This document shows positions 1-12,000 of a stretch of DNA of 64,000 bases, one piece after another (the stretch's first letter is position 1; each line of letters begins with the position of its first letter). The notes below the pieces were generated by a model, which saw only the letters and a program-made list of their open reading frames with translations, was not told the DNA's origin and did not search any database. Made by a program: the position numbers and the translations under genes. This stretch comes from Lactifluus volemus (lineage: Eukaryota > Basidiomycota > Agaricomycetes > Russulales > Russulaceae): assembly GCA_022376515.1 (NCBI GenBank), contig WTXI01000002.1:1116001-1180000 (forward strand), in the 5' to 3' direction.

Positions 1-528
1 CATGCATGTCGAGGACGGGACGGGTGTGCGTCGCTATTAGCTGGTTGACACCGTTATATATCTTGAGCTGCCCTATTACGCGAACGTAGACATAATACTT
101 TTCACTGGCAAGTCGAATTATGGGTGGGAAGCGTTTTGGAGAGGCCTTCTTACTTACCCAACATGACACTCGAATCGGGGATTTGTTTCCGACCAGACAA
201 AGATACGTCCCCCACTGCCGTCTTCCAAAACATATGCTTTCCCGGAGTTATACTCGCGGATGTCAACGATGTTCGCAACACAGGTGACCTAGACACGTCA
301 TGTAACCTGGTTTTCTCCAGGAAACATCTTTTGTGATACCATATCGAGCTTGATTCCGTCTACGAAGAAACTGGATTGTGGATGTGACTGCTCAGCACGC
401 AGGAGCTGCTTGATTGTGGCTGGATAAAGTGATTGAACACGGCCTCGCTATTGAAAATCGGATTAGCACAACCAGGGGTGACAGAGAACACTACGAACCG
501 GCTGTCTCGGCGATCCTTCGTACGACAT
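1..528 (-). CDS. RPA2-like OB-fold protein, partial at left edge
   Basis: This gene runs off the left edge, so only the N-terminal part is visible. ATG at 528 opens MSYEGSPRQP, then a GT-AG intron, then an exon with PATIKQLLRAEQSHP and FFVDGIKLDM, another intron, then VANIVDIREYNSGKAYVLED. The last visible exon has YVYVRVIGQLKIYNG and THTRPVLDM. This order (TIKQLL, VDG, GK.YVLEDGSG, YVRVIGQLK, HIRPV) is that of the RPA32/RPA2 OB-fold, which binds single-stranded DNA as part of replication protein A. The Gly/Ser-rich N-terminus of canonical RPA2 is reduced to about ten residues. A second, canonical RPA2 lies at 1881-3017. The C-terminal winged helix cannot be seen. It could instead be an RPA4- or STN1-like paralogue. 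Family sure, exact role not. Confidence 0.72.
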
Positions 529-685
529 CGAGGGAAAAGTAGCGGTGTTTGATGCGGGAAGAGATGGTGTGACTTGGCAGCAGAATCTGTAAGTTGGTAC
601 TAATCAGTAACTGTAATTGATCGAGTGCCAGATATCACTATACCATTACGTGGCCCAAGTAACGTCGCCAGGACAGGCATGAGAA
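529..685. promoter_or_regulatory. Divergent promoter, RPA2-like / HAD gene
   Basis: The 157 bp between the two start codons must hold the promoters of both divergent genes. I see no ACGCGT box here, unlike the promoter of the canonical RPA2 at 3017. Confidence 0.4.
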
Positions 686-1762
686 ATGTCGAACTCGTTG
701 GAAGGCCAAAGTCACGTCCAAGTTGAACAGATTTCGGACAAGACGGCACGAACAAATCTGGTTGAGATCAAGGCGGATACTTACCCTTTGATTGCCGTGG
801 ACCTAGATGACGTTTTATGTCAAACAACCAACTGCGTTGCGGAGTGTGCGTCCATCTCATTATTCAATCTCGTGGTTACTTAGCCCTTACCTATGTCAGG
901 GCACAATCGCAGGTTTGGGACGGACATGCAAATCAAAGACTTTTATTGTATGCCATCGATCTCTTTATCCCATGTTGCTCATACCCACATACCGCCAGAC
1001 TCAACTTGGTATAAAGTATAATCATATCTGATGACCGACGAGTTATTGTGTACCCATCTAAGTGAACAGAATCCAGGTTGGGGTACAATAACGTCCACTG
1101 CAGACAAGCTCGAGGAGTTCTATGGCAACGACCAACTTAGTCATGCAGTTCCTGTGCCAGGATCTTTGGACGCCATGAACCGTCTTCGTGAGATGGGGTA
1201 TAGCCCAATTATCGTGACGGCTCGGTCAATGCTGCGCGAAGCAGAAAGCACCGCTATTTGGGTTGACAACCATTTCAATGGTAAGCTTCGTGACAGTTGA
1301 ATTCAGATTAGCAAGATCCATGCCATTGAAGGGATATTTCGCAATGTAATTTTCTCGTCGCAGGACCGCAATGGTCTTGCCCGCGATGGAAGATATATTG
1401 GAACAACACTTAGCAAGCTGCAGGTTCGTCTGACAGCTTCTGCATCACATTTTCGATAACTTGCACACCAGGTCTGCGAGGCGATCCGATCAGTGTTGCT
1501 CATCGACGACTCAATGGAGACTGCATTGGCTTTCGGACGAGATAACAACAGGCCAGTTCTTCTCTTCGGGGATTACGAGTGGAGCAAGCGTGTTGACGCG
1601 GGCAACCCTTGGACATTCGACGAAAAACTGACGCTCGAGGGTGGCAGGGAGTGGTGGAAAGAAGATAAAATAAGCCTACGGAATGAGGATAGCATCTGGA
1701 GAGTGCGAAATTGGGAGGAAGTATTACAATGGCTCAAAAGTGAACGTAGAACGTTGACATGA
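686..1762 (+). CDS. HAD-superfamily hydrolase, 5'-nucleotidase C-like
   Basis: Starts at ATG 686. The HAD nucleophile motif is LIAVDLDDVL, followed across an intron by WHNRRFGTDMQIKDFY. The middle part carries MGYSPIIVTARS (motif II) and the C-terminal part VLLIDDSMETALAF (motif IV acidic pair), then RPVLLFGDYEW and a Trp-rich tail ending at 1762. This resembles fungal proteins annotated as cytosolic deoxy-5'-nucleotidase type C-like phosphatases; the substrate cannot be told from sequence. At least four introns are implied. The junction near 1035 lacks a clear GT donor (the sequence reads CTGATGACC), and the one near 1282 is one base out of phase, so exons 3-5 are uncertain. It lies between two RPA2-type genes, divergent from the first. 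Confidence 0.65.
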
Positions 1763-1880
1763 AACACCAGCACATAGGGAAGTACTATTTCACATGTAGG
1801 AGCAGAAGCCTGGCTGGGACTAGGCCCAAAAGGCTGAGGTGAAATCACGTCCTCAGCGCTGTTTTCGGTGAGATACAAAA

Positions 1881-3017
1881 CTATAGCGAAATCTGGAAAT
1901 GCGCCTCGTCAATCGTACTGTAGATGGTACCATCATCCATCAGTCGCTCGAGGGCTTGCCTACGTAGAACAGCCATATAAGTCACAGTTAACGTCGGGCG
2001 GGAGATAATCTCACTCGATAGCTTCTGCATCCGCTCCAATGGCTTTCACGATAGCAGTAACATGAACACCTTCACGGGTTTGTGGCTGATTCAGCATGTA
2101 TTGCACAATACTACGAGGAACGGGCTTGAGATGTGAATATTGATCTTTAACTTCTGGCTGTTGAGCCTGTGCGGCGGAGTATGCAGATAACGATGGCTTT
2201 CCGCTCGCTCCGAGCAACTGGTTGGGAGCGGTAGACCCTGGCTAGTTTGGCCATAAGCGAGTGCAGCACAGAAACGGGACAAAATTCTCCCTACAGGACC
2301 ACGATCGAAAATGAGCTGCACAGTCATAACTTCGAGCATATGGAAGAAGGGTTCATGAGGGTCCTGTATTGGCCGGATATGAGTTGCGTTGATATACTTT
2401 TTTGACCCATAGGTTTTGATTGTCCCGGTGACGCGAGCAAAGGAATTTGGCCTATGAAAGTCAGCAACAGGAAAGATGCGGTGCTAGAGATAAGTCTCAC
2501 TTGACAGCATTAAGACCGTCACCATCTTGGCTAAGTGCATCGGACCAATGTCGCGCCTCTACGCGGCCAGTGCCATCATCAAGTGTGTAGAGATTATTCG
2601 TGGTCTGCTTCTGAACTGAGGCAACATGAGCAACAAGCGTCACCTGTCAAAGGCACAATAAGAGAACAGAACGATAAGCGTATAAATGAAGTCACACCTG
2701 ACCGAGTTCGGTACCTTCAAACACCCAGTCCGCATCTGTGTGAGCTTGGGTGGTCTGGATGAATTGTTTCGCCGTAATGGGTCGCAGGGCTTGAGAAAGC
2801 GCGCCTTTCTGTAGAGGAAATTGAGTGAAACCCAATAACGTGTTAGCGAGATCGTACGCGACCAAGTCCGCCAGGACTACCACTTGCGCTGCCAAATGGT
2901 GACCCCCCGGTCAGGTAACCACCTCCGGTTGTGTTTCCGTAAAAATCGATAGCTATACGACCACATATAAACATAAAAAAACATAGAAACGAACGAAGTT
3001 CACTCACACTGACTCAT
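1881..3017 (-). CDS. RPA2: Replication protein A 32-kDa subunit (RPA2/RFA2)
   Basis: Starts at ATG 3017; after a first intron the N-terminus reads SIDFYGNTTGGGYLTGGSPF, the Gly/Ser-rich phosphorylatable head of RPA2. The OB-fold follows: RPITAKQFIQTTQAH, VFEGTELGQVTLVAHV, NLYTLDDGTGRVEARHW and INATHIRP. The C-terminus is a winged helix (SIVQYMLNQPQTREGVHV ... LERLMDDGTIYSTIDE). The last intron (GTGAGA...GTAG) joins in frame and the stop is at 1881. It is the middle subunit of the heterotrimeric single-stranded DNA-binding complex used in replication, repair and checkpoint signalling, in the nucleus. An ACGCGT (MluI cell-cycle) box lies 46 bp upstream of the ATG, fitting G1/S control. No frame defect was seen. 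Confidence 0.93.
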
Positions 3018-3062
3018 ATTGAAACAGTAGCAGTTAGCGTCGTCGCGTCCCTATCCTTGTCG

Positions 3063-3068
3063 ACGCGT
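3063..3068. promoter_or_regulatory. ACGCGT (MCB) box upstream of RPA2
   Basis: A perfect, palindromic ACGCGT starts 46 bp upstream of the RPA2 ATG. In yeasts this is the binding site of MBF, which drives replication genes at G1/S. A match of this kind is expected roughly every 4 kb by chance, so function rests on position and on the same arrangement at RAD54. Confidence 0.45.
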
Positions 3069-3792
3069 GACGCACGGGGCCATCATGCTCACGGCCCCCA
3101 CGGTGTGAGAATATCACGTGTATGTTGTCACTGTCACGCTCGTATTCGTAATTTGGACGGCCAATCAAAAGCGTCGTATTTAGAGGAGTGATACCCCTTC
3201 CTCTCACTAATTGGTTCTTTCCATCCTCAGAAGGATTCAACTGATTTTTGGGTATGTATTGGCCGCGTATATTAGTTCAACGTAGGTATGCAAAGATATC
3301 TGGGTTGTCTTGTTTTCCTCAAACTAGAAAGCTGAAAATCCACTTCTGATACCTTTGATCTGTGTCTCGAAAGCCATCGATCTTCTCCATGGACCACAAA
3401 CATTGAGAGAATCTGCAATGTATACATATGTAAGTAGAACAAAGGTTTGGGCTCAAAAGTTGCAGCAATGGAGAGAAAGGCCAATTTGTCTGAGTGACTT
3501 GCTCAGTGAGTGGTCAATGACAGTACGAGGATTAGGTGAAATTTGGCGGCTCGTTCGTTCAAAGAACGGGAATGTAAGAATTTGTCAATTCAATGCTGCA
3601 ATAAATTTGCAGAAACTCAATCGAGATGTATTCAATATGCTCAATCTTTGATTCATTAACCCATATGGTAAACTGGCATGGTTATTGATGCTATCAGTCT
3701 ATGGCCAAGAACTAGGGGAGTGGCCAACCTCTAGGAATGATAGTAGTCATGGCGGCAAATTGCACACTTGACAGTATTTTGGGAATCACCGA
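3069..3792. other. Intergenic region, NAA25 3' end to RPA2 promoter
   Basis: About 720 bp between the NAA25 stop (3793) and the RPA2 promoter, both on the minus strand. Short open frames exist but show no domain or codon pattern I recognise. I see no gene here. Confidence 0.5.
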
Positions 3793-6700
3793 TTACATAG
3801 GCGTCTTGCAGACCCGTTCTAACCCTCTCCCGACACCATCTAAAACTTTTCTCTGGGATTCTGTCAAATTTTTGCCTACATCAAGCATATACTCATGGGT
3901 GATCTAATTGCGAATGAATATAGCTCTCGTTTCGAACAAAGGCAGACTAACCTCGGTATGAGTCTTAAGGGCCTTGCAGTCTTCAACGAAATGCCTCCGT
4001 TTTTCAGATGTCCCTTCAAATTCGCTGATCTTTGACAGTTGAGCACCAATCTGCCTGACAGTGTCGGTGGCACCTGCACGCAAAGTCTTTATGTGCTGAA
4101 CGAGCTACAAAAGGGTGGTTAGAACACTACTGACGGAAACCGCCCATTTTACCATGCCAAGCTTGTTGACGCGGACGATGGAAGCATCCTTGAAGCGCTT
4201 TGTACAGATAAAAAATAGAAGCAGAGCCTACTTGTGTCATCAGCAACTAGTTATATGCTTCTGAGCTCACTTGCCTCTTGCGCCAAGGCGGCGATGTGCA
4301 ATATCTCATAGATTGGACGAGATTCTTCGACAGTTCTCATGAATTTGGCATGTGCATCTGCGGCAACGTTGATTTGGAGGAAGAAAAAAATAAAATAAGA
4401 CCACTCACTCTTGAAATATGACAAGATGGAGTCGGGAGGGTCGGTAATTCGTGGAGGGTCATCAACCTTTCTCCCATGTCCATTCGAAGACGCCCCACCA
4501 TTTGAAGAGTGGTTGGTCTTCGATGTTTGCTTGGCATTATCCCCTCGAAGCCGAAGGAAGTTGTGGAACGGATCTAACCAGTTTGTTAAATCGATGGTAT
4601 AGTGGAACAGGGAGAGCTCGTCGTCTGTAAGCTGTCTAGGCATGAAGCAGCTTCTCATTTACCAGTGGAGAGAATATACCTCCGAAAGTTCCTCTGTACT
4701 TGGGACAGCTAAGCGCTCTGCAAGAGGAATATTCGCGCCTCGGTTATAACTTTGTCTTGGGCGATCGCCAACAAGAAGCTTATCGTCCTCAACTGAGAGG
4801 TCCAAGTCGCTGGCTCCCGACAAAGCCTTGATATAGATCTTGAGGAATACAGAGAGCCATCCTGCCTGATGGCGGGTGAACTGCGTTTTGACCACCGCAG
4901 GATTGAGGGACACATACCGCCGGCTCCTTGCCAAAGAGAGTTGTCTGCGTTAAAAAGACGGTTGGCCCCGTGGTTGGTAGTTTGGGAGAATTTCCATGTC
5001 CCGGTTGTCATGATGCACTGTTATCAAGTTCAGTTACGGAAGATGACAACACGAAACAAGGGCGCACGTCGATCGAAGATAAATTTCAACTCAACTAACT
5101 CCATGTCCACCAGCTCAGGGGAGATGGGCTCATGAGAGATGCGCAACCGAACGTGCTCGATTTTGACGAGGTCTCGCTGAAGAGAATTGTCTAATCGCTC
5201 TTCGAAGACAACAAGTTCGGGGATCTTAAATATGTTTGTCAACCTATAGGGAATTATGAATGGGGCGAGACGTACCTGTGAGTACTTTTCCGTACTGAAG
5301 GCTTTGACGATGAACTCCGAGGTCTAACAACAGTTAGCTTATGGCTAGCGCAAATACAGGAAACTTCCACTTGCTTCCTGAGAGTTACTGAAGTAGATGT
5401 GACTGGACTCCAAACATTCAGAAGCATATGTCAGATCACCGGTAGCGGCCAATGAGAAATTGGTCGCGCGAGAAAGAACTAGGTACGATAAAGTATCGGT
5501 TTGGATCTGTTTCACGTTTAAAAGGCGGTAGTGGTCCAGGGCTAGCTGCGGTGCGCCTAACAAGAGAACGATTGAAATGGCCGCGAGGATGCAAAGTACT
5601 ACACACACCAATAAGCGATAAATTCTGACCAACTCCAGATGGATTTGGTAAGATTGAGGACTTCTCCTCGAAGCATACTCCAACAATACGACAGCGTTAT
5701 AAAGGTGGGCAACTGCATTGTCCAATGTGAACATGTTTACATACACCTGTGCCGCGAGGATCGCTAAGTCGTCTGCCGGTTGCAACTCTAGATTTGGCAG
5801 GTCGTCCCCTAGGGGCAAGGCTTCGAAATATTCATGGACAAGGTCCGCAGCCCGAACTCGCTCCTGGTCGACGGTCAACTGAGCTGTATTCAAGCCACAT
5901 CGTAGGAGCTTATGAGCATTGATGGATCTCCGAAGAGAAGCACTTGTAGACTTGGTAGGTTTTAGTACTGAAAAACAACAGTCCCGGAAACCTACAGGGG
6001 TGTGTGGTATTCCTGCAAGGAAGGCCATCCAGTCAGATAATGCGTCAGAATTCAGGTCAGCATACGGCCGAAGATCTTCATAACATGCTGCCTTGTCCCC
6101 GAAGACTTCGAAGTAACGCTTTAAGAGGTCCAACAAACAAGAAGGTTCTGCTGACGTTGGGTGTGCGAACCGAAAATATAGGTATCTACATACCTGAAGG
6201 TACCCCATGAACGATACACAGCCTCTCAAGTTCCATCAGACCCAACCACCCTGCCCTATCATGACTACCATCCTCCTCTGTAATTTTTGCAAAGAGGACT
6301 CGCGTCTTTTCCACATGCTGTGCGAGGTCAGGTGGCGAAGGTTCATGCTGTGTGGAGGGTAGGAAAGTGGCGTCTAGGATAGAGACAAACTCGAGCCAAT
6401 TACGATCCCTGCAGAAACCAGATAGGTGATAGGTATATCCGGTATGATGGTGTAGCTAACCTTTTCTCCAATATCCGTTGCTCTGCTATAGCCGCTTCTT
6501 CCTTTTGCCACTTGCCCGCTTTCATGGTATCCCGACGTAAATGATCGCACGAGAGATTGCGATTGCAGAGGAAACGTCCAGTCTCCGTTTCTAAGAGCTC
6601 CCGAGCGTCCTTGTGAAGTCCAAGCTGCTGCAGAATCGAGATGTAAAGATAGAGCCGATCTGGATGTACCTCTGCATGCTCCCAAGAAGCCGACATAAGC

Positions 6701-7549
6701 CGGTGTGCCAGTTTGAGCAGGATGTCACGCATCTCTGGGGGAGTTATGGGGTCGTTGGCCTATAACTGAACATGAATGCGGGAAAAGGGGACTAAGACAG
6801 CTAGAAAGCCTGACTTGCAACGCGGTGCACATAATTCCCCAAAAGATGTAACGGTTGTTGTGAAATTGCTTGTTCAATCTGTTGGCTAGCTAGGGTGAAT
6901 CAGCTCAAGACAACTATTACAGGGTTCCAGAGTGAGAGAGCATGCGGTAGTTTTGAAACGTAGCTCTCGCCACGCCTGTTATCAAAGTATGCAAAACCTT
7001 ACCAACTGAGCTGCTTTCCAGTTTCCTGCACGCACATTTGCAAAGAAAGCTTGACGGCCGAGTTCGTCATTGTCCGGTTGCTGTTTGAAGGCTTCTTCGA
7101 ATAGTTTTACCAAGTCAGCAACTGCATCAAGTTGTTTGAGCCACAGTCTATGGATAAAGGGCAGCGCTCACTGACATCTACCGAGATGGCGAAGGGCATG
7201 CATGAGTGCATTTATGATCCCATCGTCTGTAGGCTTTTTTGCGAGCACCTCTTCACAAAGTGCAATGGCTTCTTCAAACTTCTGGGCGCGTGTAAGAGCC
7301 AGTGCTTTCAGTGCCTAGACTCTCCATGAGAACCTGTATGGAATCTTCGTAAGGACTGTGACTACCTTGAGATGGTCGTTTTTTGGATGCTTCTTGAGTA
7401 GCTTATTGCAAGTCACCAGTGCTGACTTATGGGACCCACTGTCCAGAGCATCTATTCATCACTGCTGTGGTGATGTCGATGGCGCTGTAGAGAAATTCTG
7501 ACTCACCATAAATTGGCCGTATCTGACGCTCAAGAGCAGGGGACGACAT
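3793..7549 (-). CDS. NAA25: NatB N-terminal acetyltransferase auxiliary subunit (NAA25/MDM20)
   Basis: Starts at ATG 7549 with MSSPALERQIRPIY and ends at TAA 3793, about 950-1000 residues over many short introns, the usual length for the family. The N-terminal half is TPR-like (LLKKHPKNDHLKALKALA, LCEEVLAKKPTDDGIINA). The middle carries the Mdm20 signature (YQIHLELVRIYRLL, APQLALDHYRLLNVKQIQTD) followed by YASECLESSHIYF. The C-terminal part has VVFEERLDNSLQRDLVKIEH and a last exon ITHEYMLDVGKNLTESQRKV. It is the ribosome-anchoring subunit of NatB, which acetylates Met-Asp/Glu/Asn N-termini and in yeast is needed for actin cables and mitochondrial inheritance. Tandem with RPA2 on the minus strand, divergent from NCE101. 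Confidence 0.9.
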
Positions 7550-7731
7550 TTGAAAGGAAGGTATTAGTTGGTCTGTGACGGAATGGTTAAGCGTCTTGCT
7601 GGCAACCTTGTAGACGCTGGCGGCTCGCTCGGATTACTGCCGCCGGCGTGAGCATAAAAGCGCACCCCTTGTCATCACTTTGTATAGATCTACATTCACG
7701 CTCTCCACACTCCCAACGTAATTCGTAGAAA

Positions 7732-8022
7732 ATGCCCCCCGTTTTATTATCCCGGTGAGCTACAGGTTGGTCTGGACGTTTGTTCTAAGCTTATACCTTT
7801 TTTAGTACATTGGATCCAATACTAGGCATCTTCACAGGTGTACTTGCGTACTACCTGTACGAAACAAATCCCCGAACAGCACCAATTGCAGAAGAGAAAC
7901 TGGACAGTCTCGTACGCTGGAAGATTGAAAAGTACAATACTAGCCGCGCAAAGAGAGACTCGATGGCAGCAAGTGCAGATGGTGATTGGTCGAAGTTACT
8001 GTCTGAAGCCAAGGAAAAATAA
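7732..8022 (+). CDS. NCE101: Non-classical export protein NCE101
   Basis: A two-exon small gene. Exon 1 encodes MPPVLLSR; after a GTGAGC...TTTAG intron the frame continues TLDPILGIFTGVLAYYLYET, giving the family pattern of a short polar start, a conserved Leu-Asp-Pro and one transmembrane helix. A basic tail (VRWKIEKYNTSRAKRD) follows, longer than in the roughly 50-residue yeast protein. NCE101 was named for secretion of leaderless proteins in yeast; its mechanism is not settled. It is convergent with PSMG3, with only 56 bp between stop codons. Confidence 0.88.
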
Positions 8023-8078
8023 ATCCCATTTTGGACTACTCTATCAACCACTCCCGCATTTTTTTCTCGTGGCGTCAT

Positions 8079-8602
8079 TCATGTAGCACCTGGAGTGTTG
8101 AGCAACTCTCGAATCCAGTCCATGACTTGCAGAAAAGTTGTTCTATCGGTGCTGGAAAGTCCTTCGGGTGAGCGGGACAACTTTAATGCGATTCCAACGA
8201 CCACGGGGGTATGGGATGACCGATCTGAGGTCCATACGAGGGTAGCGATTTGGGCAGCGTAAGACGAATACAATGACTGGTGATCCGAAGATGGTGCATG
8301 TCCGAAGAGATAAGTCAAATCAATTGATGGATGGACCGGTGGTAGGGTAGTGATGGGTGCAGAAGTATCTGGAGGAGCATCGAGGAGGTCGATAGTTGCT
8401 GGCAAGGAGGCTTGGATCTACGATGTTTGTAGCTAGATCAGATGAAAAAGACCGAGCAACAAAAACCCAAGTTGCGTACAAGTGTCCCGACTTTTTTTAA
8501 CTGCGTTACAATAACAAGGACACGATCCGAAAATGTCTGAACGATAACTTGAGTGTGAATGGATTCAATGACCCGTTCTGCGAGTATAACTGGTTGCAAC
8601 AT
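8079..8602 (-). CDS. PSMG3: Proteasome assembly chaperone 3 (PSMG3/PAC3)
   Basis: Two exons. Exon 1 from ATG 8602 contains TQVIVQTFSDRVLVIVTQLK, close to the PAC3 core (VVCTAFS.HILVLVTQ in human PSMG3). A GTACGC...CGTAG intron joins it to IQASLPATIDLLDAPP. The C-terminal exon has DLTYLFGH, SSYAAQIATLVWTS, PVVVGIALKLS and the helix FLQVMDWIRELL. PAC3 pairs with PAC4 and helps build the 20S proteasome alpha ring in the cytosol; the yeast counterpart is Irc25/Poc3. The start leaves only 43 bp to the opposite MED16 start. An upstream first exon cannot be excluded. Confidence 0.82.
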
Positions 8603-8645
8603 CACGGAATCCGGCAAGCGCACTCCTCTGCAACGGGCCGATACG
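8603..8645. promoter_or_regulatory. Very short divergent promoter, PSMG3 / MED16
   Basis: Only 43 bp separate the two opposite start codons. Transcription starts must overlap the neighbouring gene, or one annotated start lies too far upstream (an in-frame ATG for MED16 also exists at 8559, inside PSMG3). Confidence 0.4.
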
Positions 8646-11600
8646 ATGACCGCGACTACGACAACTGCTCTCAAGGGCAAAGCAAAGGATGATTGTACAC
8701 AGCCAATGTTACCATCTCATTCATGGAACTTTCACGCTCTTGTGGAACAACGACGGAGGTTTGGGCTCATTCCCTCCTCGTGTATCATCTCCTCGCTTAA
8801 TCTCAACCTTGACACAGACCGGTCCTATGGACAAATTCAGCCATCTTGTTCCCCCACGAAGCGAACCTATCATCATTGGTCGTGCGTTCCCATCATCAAG
8901 ACAGTTTCTCCTTCAACCTCCTGCTGTGAGTAACAGTACGCCAGGGTCGTATGAACCGCCTACAGTTCTCAGCGTATCGCCCGACGAGAACTGGTTGTTT
9001 GCATACTTCCCTAGTCGGCAACTATCTGGGGTTGGGTGTTTCTGGCGAGCTCATCGAACAGACGGTTGGAATATCGTCGAATCTATCGGGTTTGCGCCCG
9101 GCAGAGGCGTCGTCTGTGCTACGTGGTTGAGTCATGCAAGAGAGGTATGGCTGCATACCTCGATGCTTTCTAAGTGCTACATTCACCTGCGCGACAGTGG
9201 GTCACAGACACGAGCTGGAATACATCGAGACTTCCTCCACTCGGCCCCCCGACACTGTCCTCCTTGCCTACACTTGCACTCATCACGCAGAACTTACAAG
9301 TACAGCTCTGCTGCGTCCGATACATTCCCCAAGAATCCAAAGTAACAACCGTATCCTGCTCTCTCGAAAAACCTGAGGCCCGTGACTTGGGTGGGACAAC
9401 TTCAAACCTCGATTCCCCTGCGGGCTTTGAGGGTCGTTCTTGCACACACGCAGCAATCGGTCTTGCCTACAATGGTTCGCTTGATATCTTCCCTTCCGAA
9501 CTCACAGGTGAACGTTTAGAATACAGAAACTGCAATCCTGGTAGCAACTCGCTCGCGGGCAAAAGCCATACCCCTTGAATCACCCTACGGACTCGATGAA
9601 GTCTCCGATTTATCAGCTCACTTTCATGATGTACATTTGGATGAGACTGCCGACTGGGAGAGTTGGGCACACGAATCTAACATCGAACTCTGTGAAGTTC
9701 GTTTGGCATTTGACGGGTTTCGGACAGGTAAGTTCTCCGTAATACACGCATCACATTCGAATTCAAGTGTTCCACTAGTTCTCGCTACAAGCCCTCTCCC
9801 TCCTTTGAGATTTGGTGCTCATCCGCTCAGCTCCCTCATGTTTTGTCCCGGAGACCCCCACCACCTCACCGTAGCCGAATCAAACCCTGGGCCACTCACG
9901 GCAAAGCTGTACCTATGTCTGTCGTTTATAGACTGTGGTAAATGTGATGAGAGCGCCTTCGGAATGGAAAATCGCCTGTATCCCCGAGCTGATTCCACAA
10001 TTCCTAAATCAGAGCTAGTCGTGTTTGGCCTTTATAAGAGAGTAAATCCGCACGCCAATTTCTCTGAATGGGTTCGCTTTTCCTCATGGTGGCACCTCTA
10101 CAAGAAGCTGACTCTGCGCTGCAGTCGTCTATAAAGCTAACATCAAAAATCTTCACTGAGACACTTGCATTCATACTACCCCGCCATCGACCATCAGGTG
10201 CAAATACAATCGTTGCTGGTAGCTTGGGTGCCCGGGGTCCAACCTTATCCTCGAAGAGGAACTCGCTGGCGAAGGTTCCGAGTGGTCACATCACAGTGCT
10301 TCAACTGTAAGCTCGCTTCGTGAAGTTACCCTTCGTCGTCTCATATGCCGATTATAGGCCTTCGCTTGATGCTCATCCTGAATGGAGTGCAGAGCCCCTA
10401 ATAATGGGTTGGAGCGAAAGCTCTTATGGATATCGTGAGCCTTATTTCAGTCCTCAGTCAATATGTTGTTAGTCTCTCGGCTCATCGTGTGTTCAGCCCC
10501 TCTGAGCGTCGTCCCTTCCCCCAATTCCGTTCTCCTTTGTGCAGTTTCCCAATCGTCGATAACCGCCTCTAGATTAACGGTCCATTCGATGCCTAAAAAA
10601 TTTCAGAACAACGTCCCAGGTAGAACGAGTCTACTCCCATTCTAACACGGTGCTTTTAGTGCTTATTACATCTCACTTAGCGACCGAGCCGCGTCCTCTC
10701 TCTGACTTGGTTTCTGCCCTTGTATTAGCCATCCGGTCCAACCGTACCGTATCGGATGTTGCCCACCAACTCTCGCTCAGTTCGGTCAGTGTCCAGCAGG
10801 TTGAAAGTATATTGTATGAGGTCCTCGAGGTCCTCGAATTGCACGACGATGGATTACGAGATGTATGGTTTCATGAATTCCTTGGTACCCTTCTTGAGGT
10901 CTATCGGTAAGATTGTCGTTGCATCTGGTATGTATGTTTGAACCATTTTGGCAGGTTGAAGGGCGAACGGGCACAAAAAAATTTTGAGAAAGAAGATTTT
11001 AGAATCCGCTGGAAGACCCTACAAGACCTCTGTTCAGTCATAGCCTGTCACAGTGCTTTTCAAGATTGCATGGACAGTGATAGCATCGGGCTCGGTGCGC
11101 ATTACATAGTCTCTGGAGACTTGGACTCACAATTACCGAAGATAATATCTGGCCACTTGTGGTATTGAGCAGCTGGTTTGTGGAGTTTCTAGACGAATTG
11201 ATGAGGGAGTGCGTACTGTTGGGCGACTCTAGGGAAGGCCTACGGGAAGAAGTTGCAGGTGTGTCATTGGCGATTCATAATCTTCTGGACTTGGCTTGAA
11301 GATTCGTTAGAAAAACAAACTGTCCCCTCTATCCATCCCATTCTTTTGAACTTGCTTTCCCCGGACGCGCTGGCTAAGCTTTGCGCGACTGTCCGTGATG
11401 TCAAACAGTTTTATGATCAACTGAAGCGTCTCGACCCCAATGGAGAAAACGGCAATATCTCAAAGAACGCTCTACTTGACACTGTCGACAGCTCTGGCAT
11501 CAACCTAGAGGCTTTGGAATCCCTGCTCACACGAACTTCAGAAAACGTGAAAGGGTTCAATGGTGTGCTTTCTATTTACTTCCCACAACCAGAATACTCA

Positions 11601-12000
11601 ACGATTTACAGCAAGTGACGTACGGCGAAGCCTTGCTGCGTGCACTCCCGTGCGAACGGTTATACATCCCTTATGGGAGATTGCGCAGTCAATATCCAAA
11701 TCCAATGCTATTGTGAAGTCGCGGTTGTTTATCAAACCACCAGAATTCGTATCTGAGATTAGGAAAGTAAGAGAAATAAGTTTAACTATCGACGAAGGGC
11801 AGGATATAGTTTCCAAGGGGGTTCTACGTCGGAGGCCGACACTGGTTTGTGTGAGGTGTGGGGGAAAAACGCAACAACATGAAATAGGTCCCCGAGGGGA
11901 TGGTCCCGTTCCTGGTTCATTTTCATTTGAATGGCAAGCTTGGGGACGGAGGTTCTCGACTCGCTGTATTTGTGGAGGACGTTGGGTAGGCTTAGATTAA
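8646..12000 (+). CDS. MED16: Mediator complex subunit 16 (MED16/SIN4)
   Basis: Start ATG 8646 gives MTATTTTALKGKAKDD, then HSWNFHALVEQRRRFG, matching basidiomycete MED16 N-termini. After a short intron come EPIIIGRAFPSSRQF, VLSVSPDENWLFAYFPSRQ and GVVCATWLSHARE, the beta-propeller start, then WVTDTSWNTSRLPPLGPP and HAAIGLAYNETAILVATRS. The helical C-terminal half includes SSVSVQQVESILYEVLEV and KQFYDQLKRLDPNGENG. The last exon has a Cys-rich end (PTLVCVRCGGKTQ ... RFSTRCICGGRWVG). About 850-900 residues. MED16 is in the Mediator tail and links activators to RNA polymerase II. Exons joined in frame wherever I checked. Confidence 0.85.

Noticed and set aside
124..336. 70-codon open frame on the plus strand at the left edge
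   Set aside because: It lies opposite clear RPA2-like exons on the minus strand and has no features of its own.
3355..3651. 98-codon plus-strand open frame between RPA2 and NAA25
   Set aside because: No recognisable domain, no supporting exons and non-coding composition.
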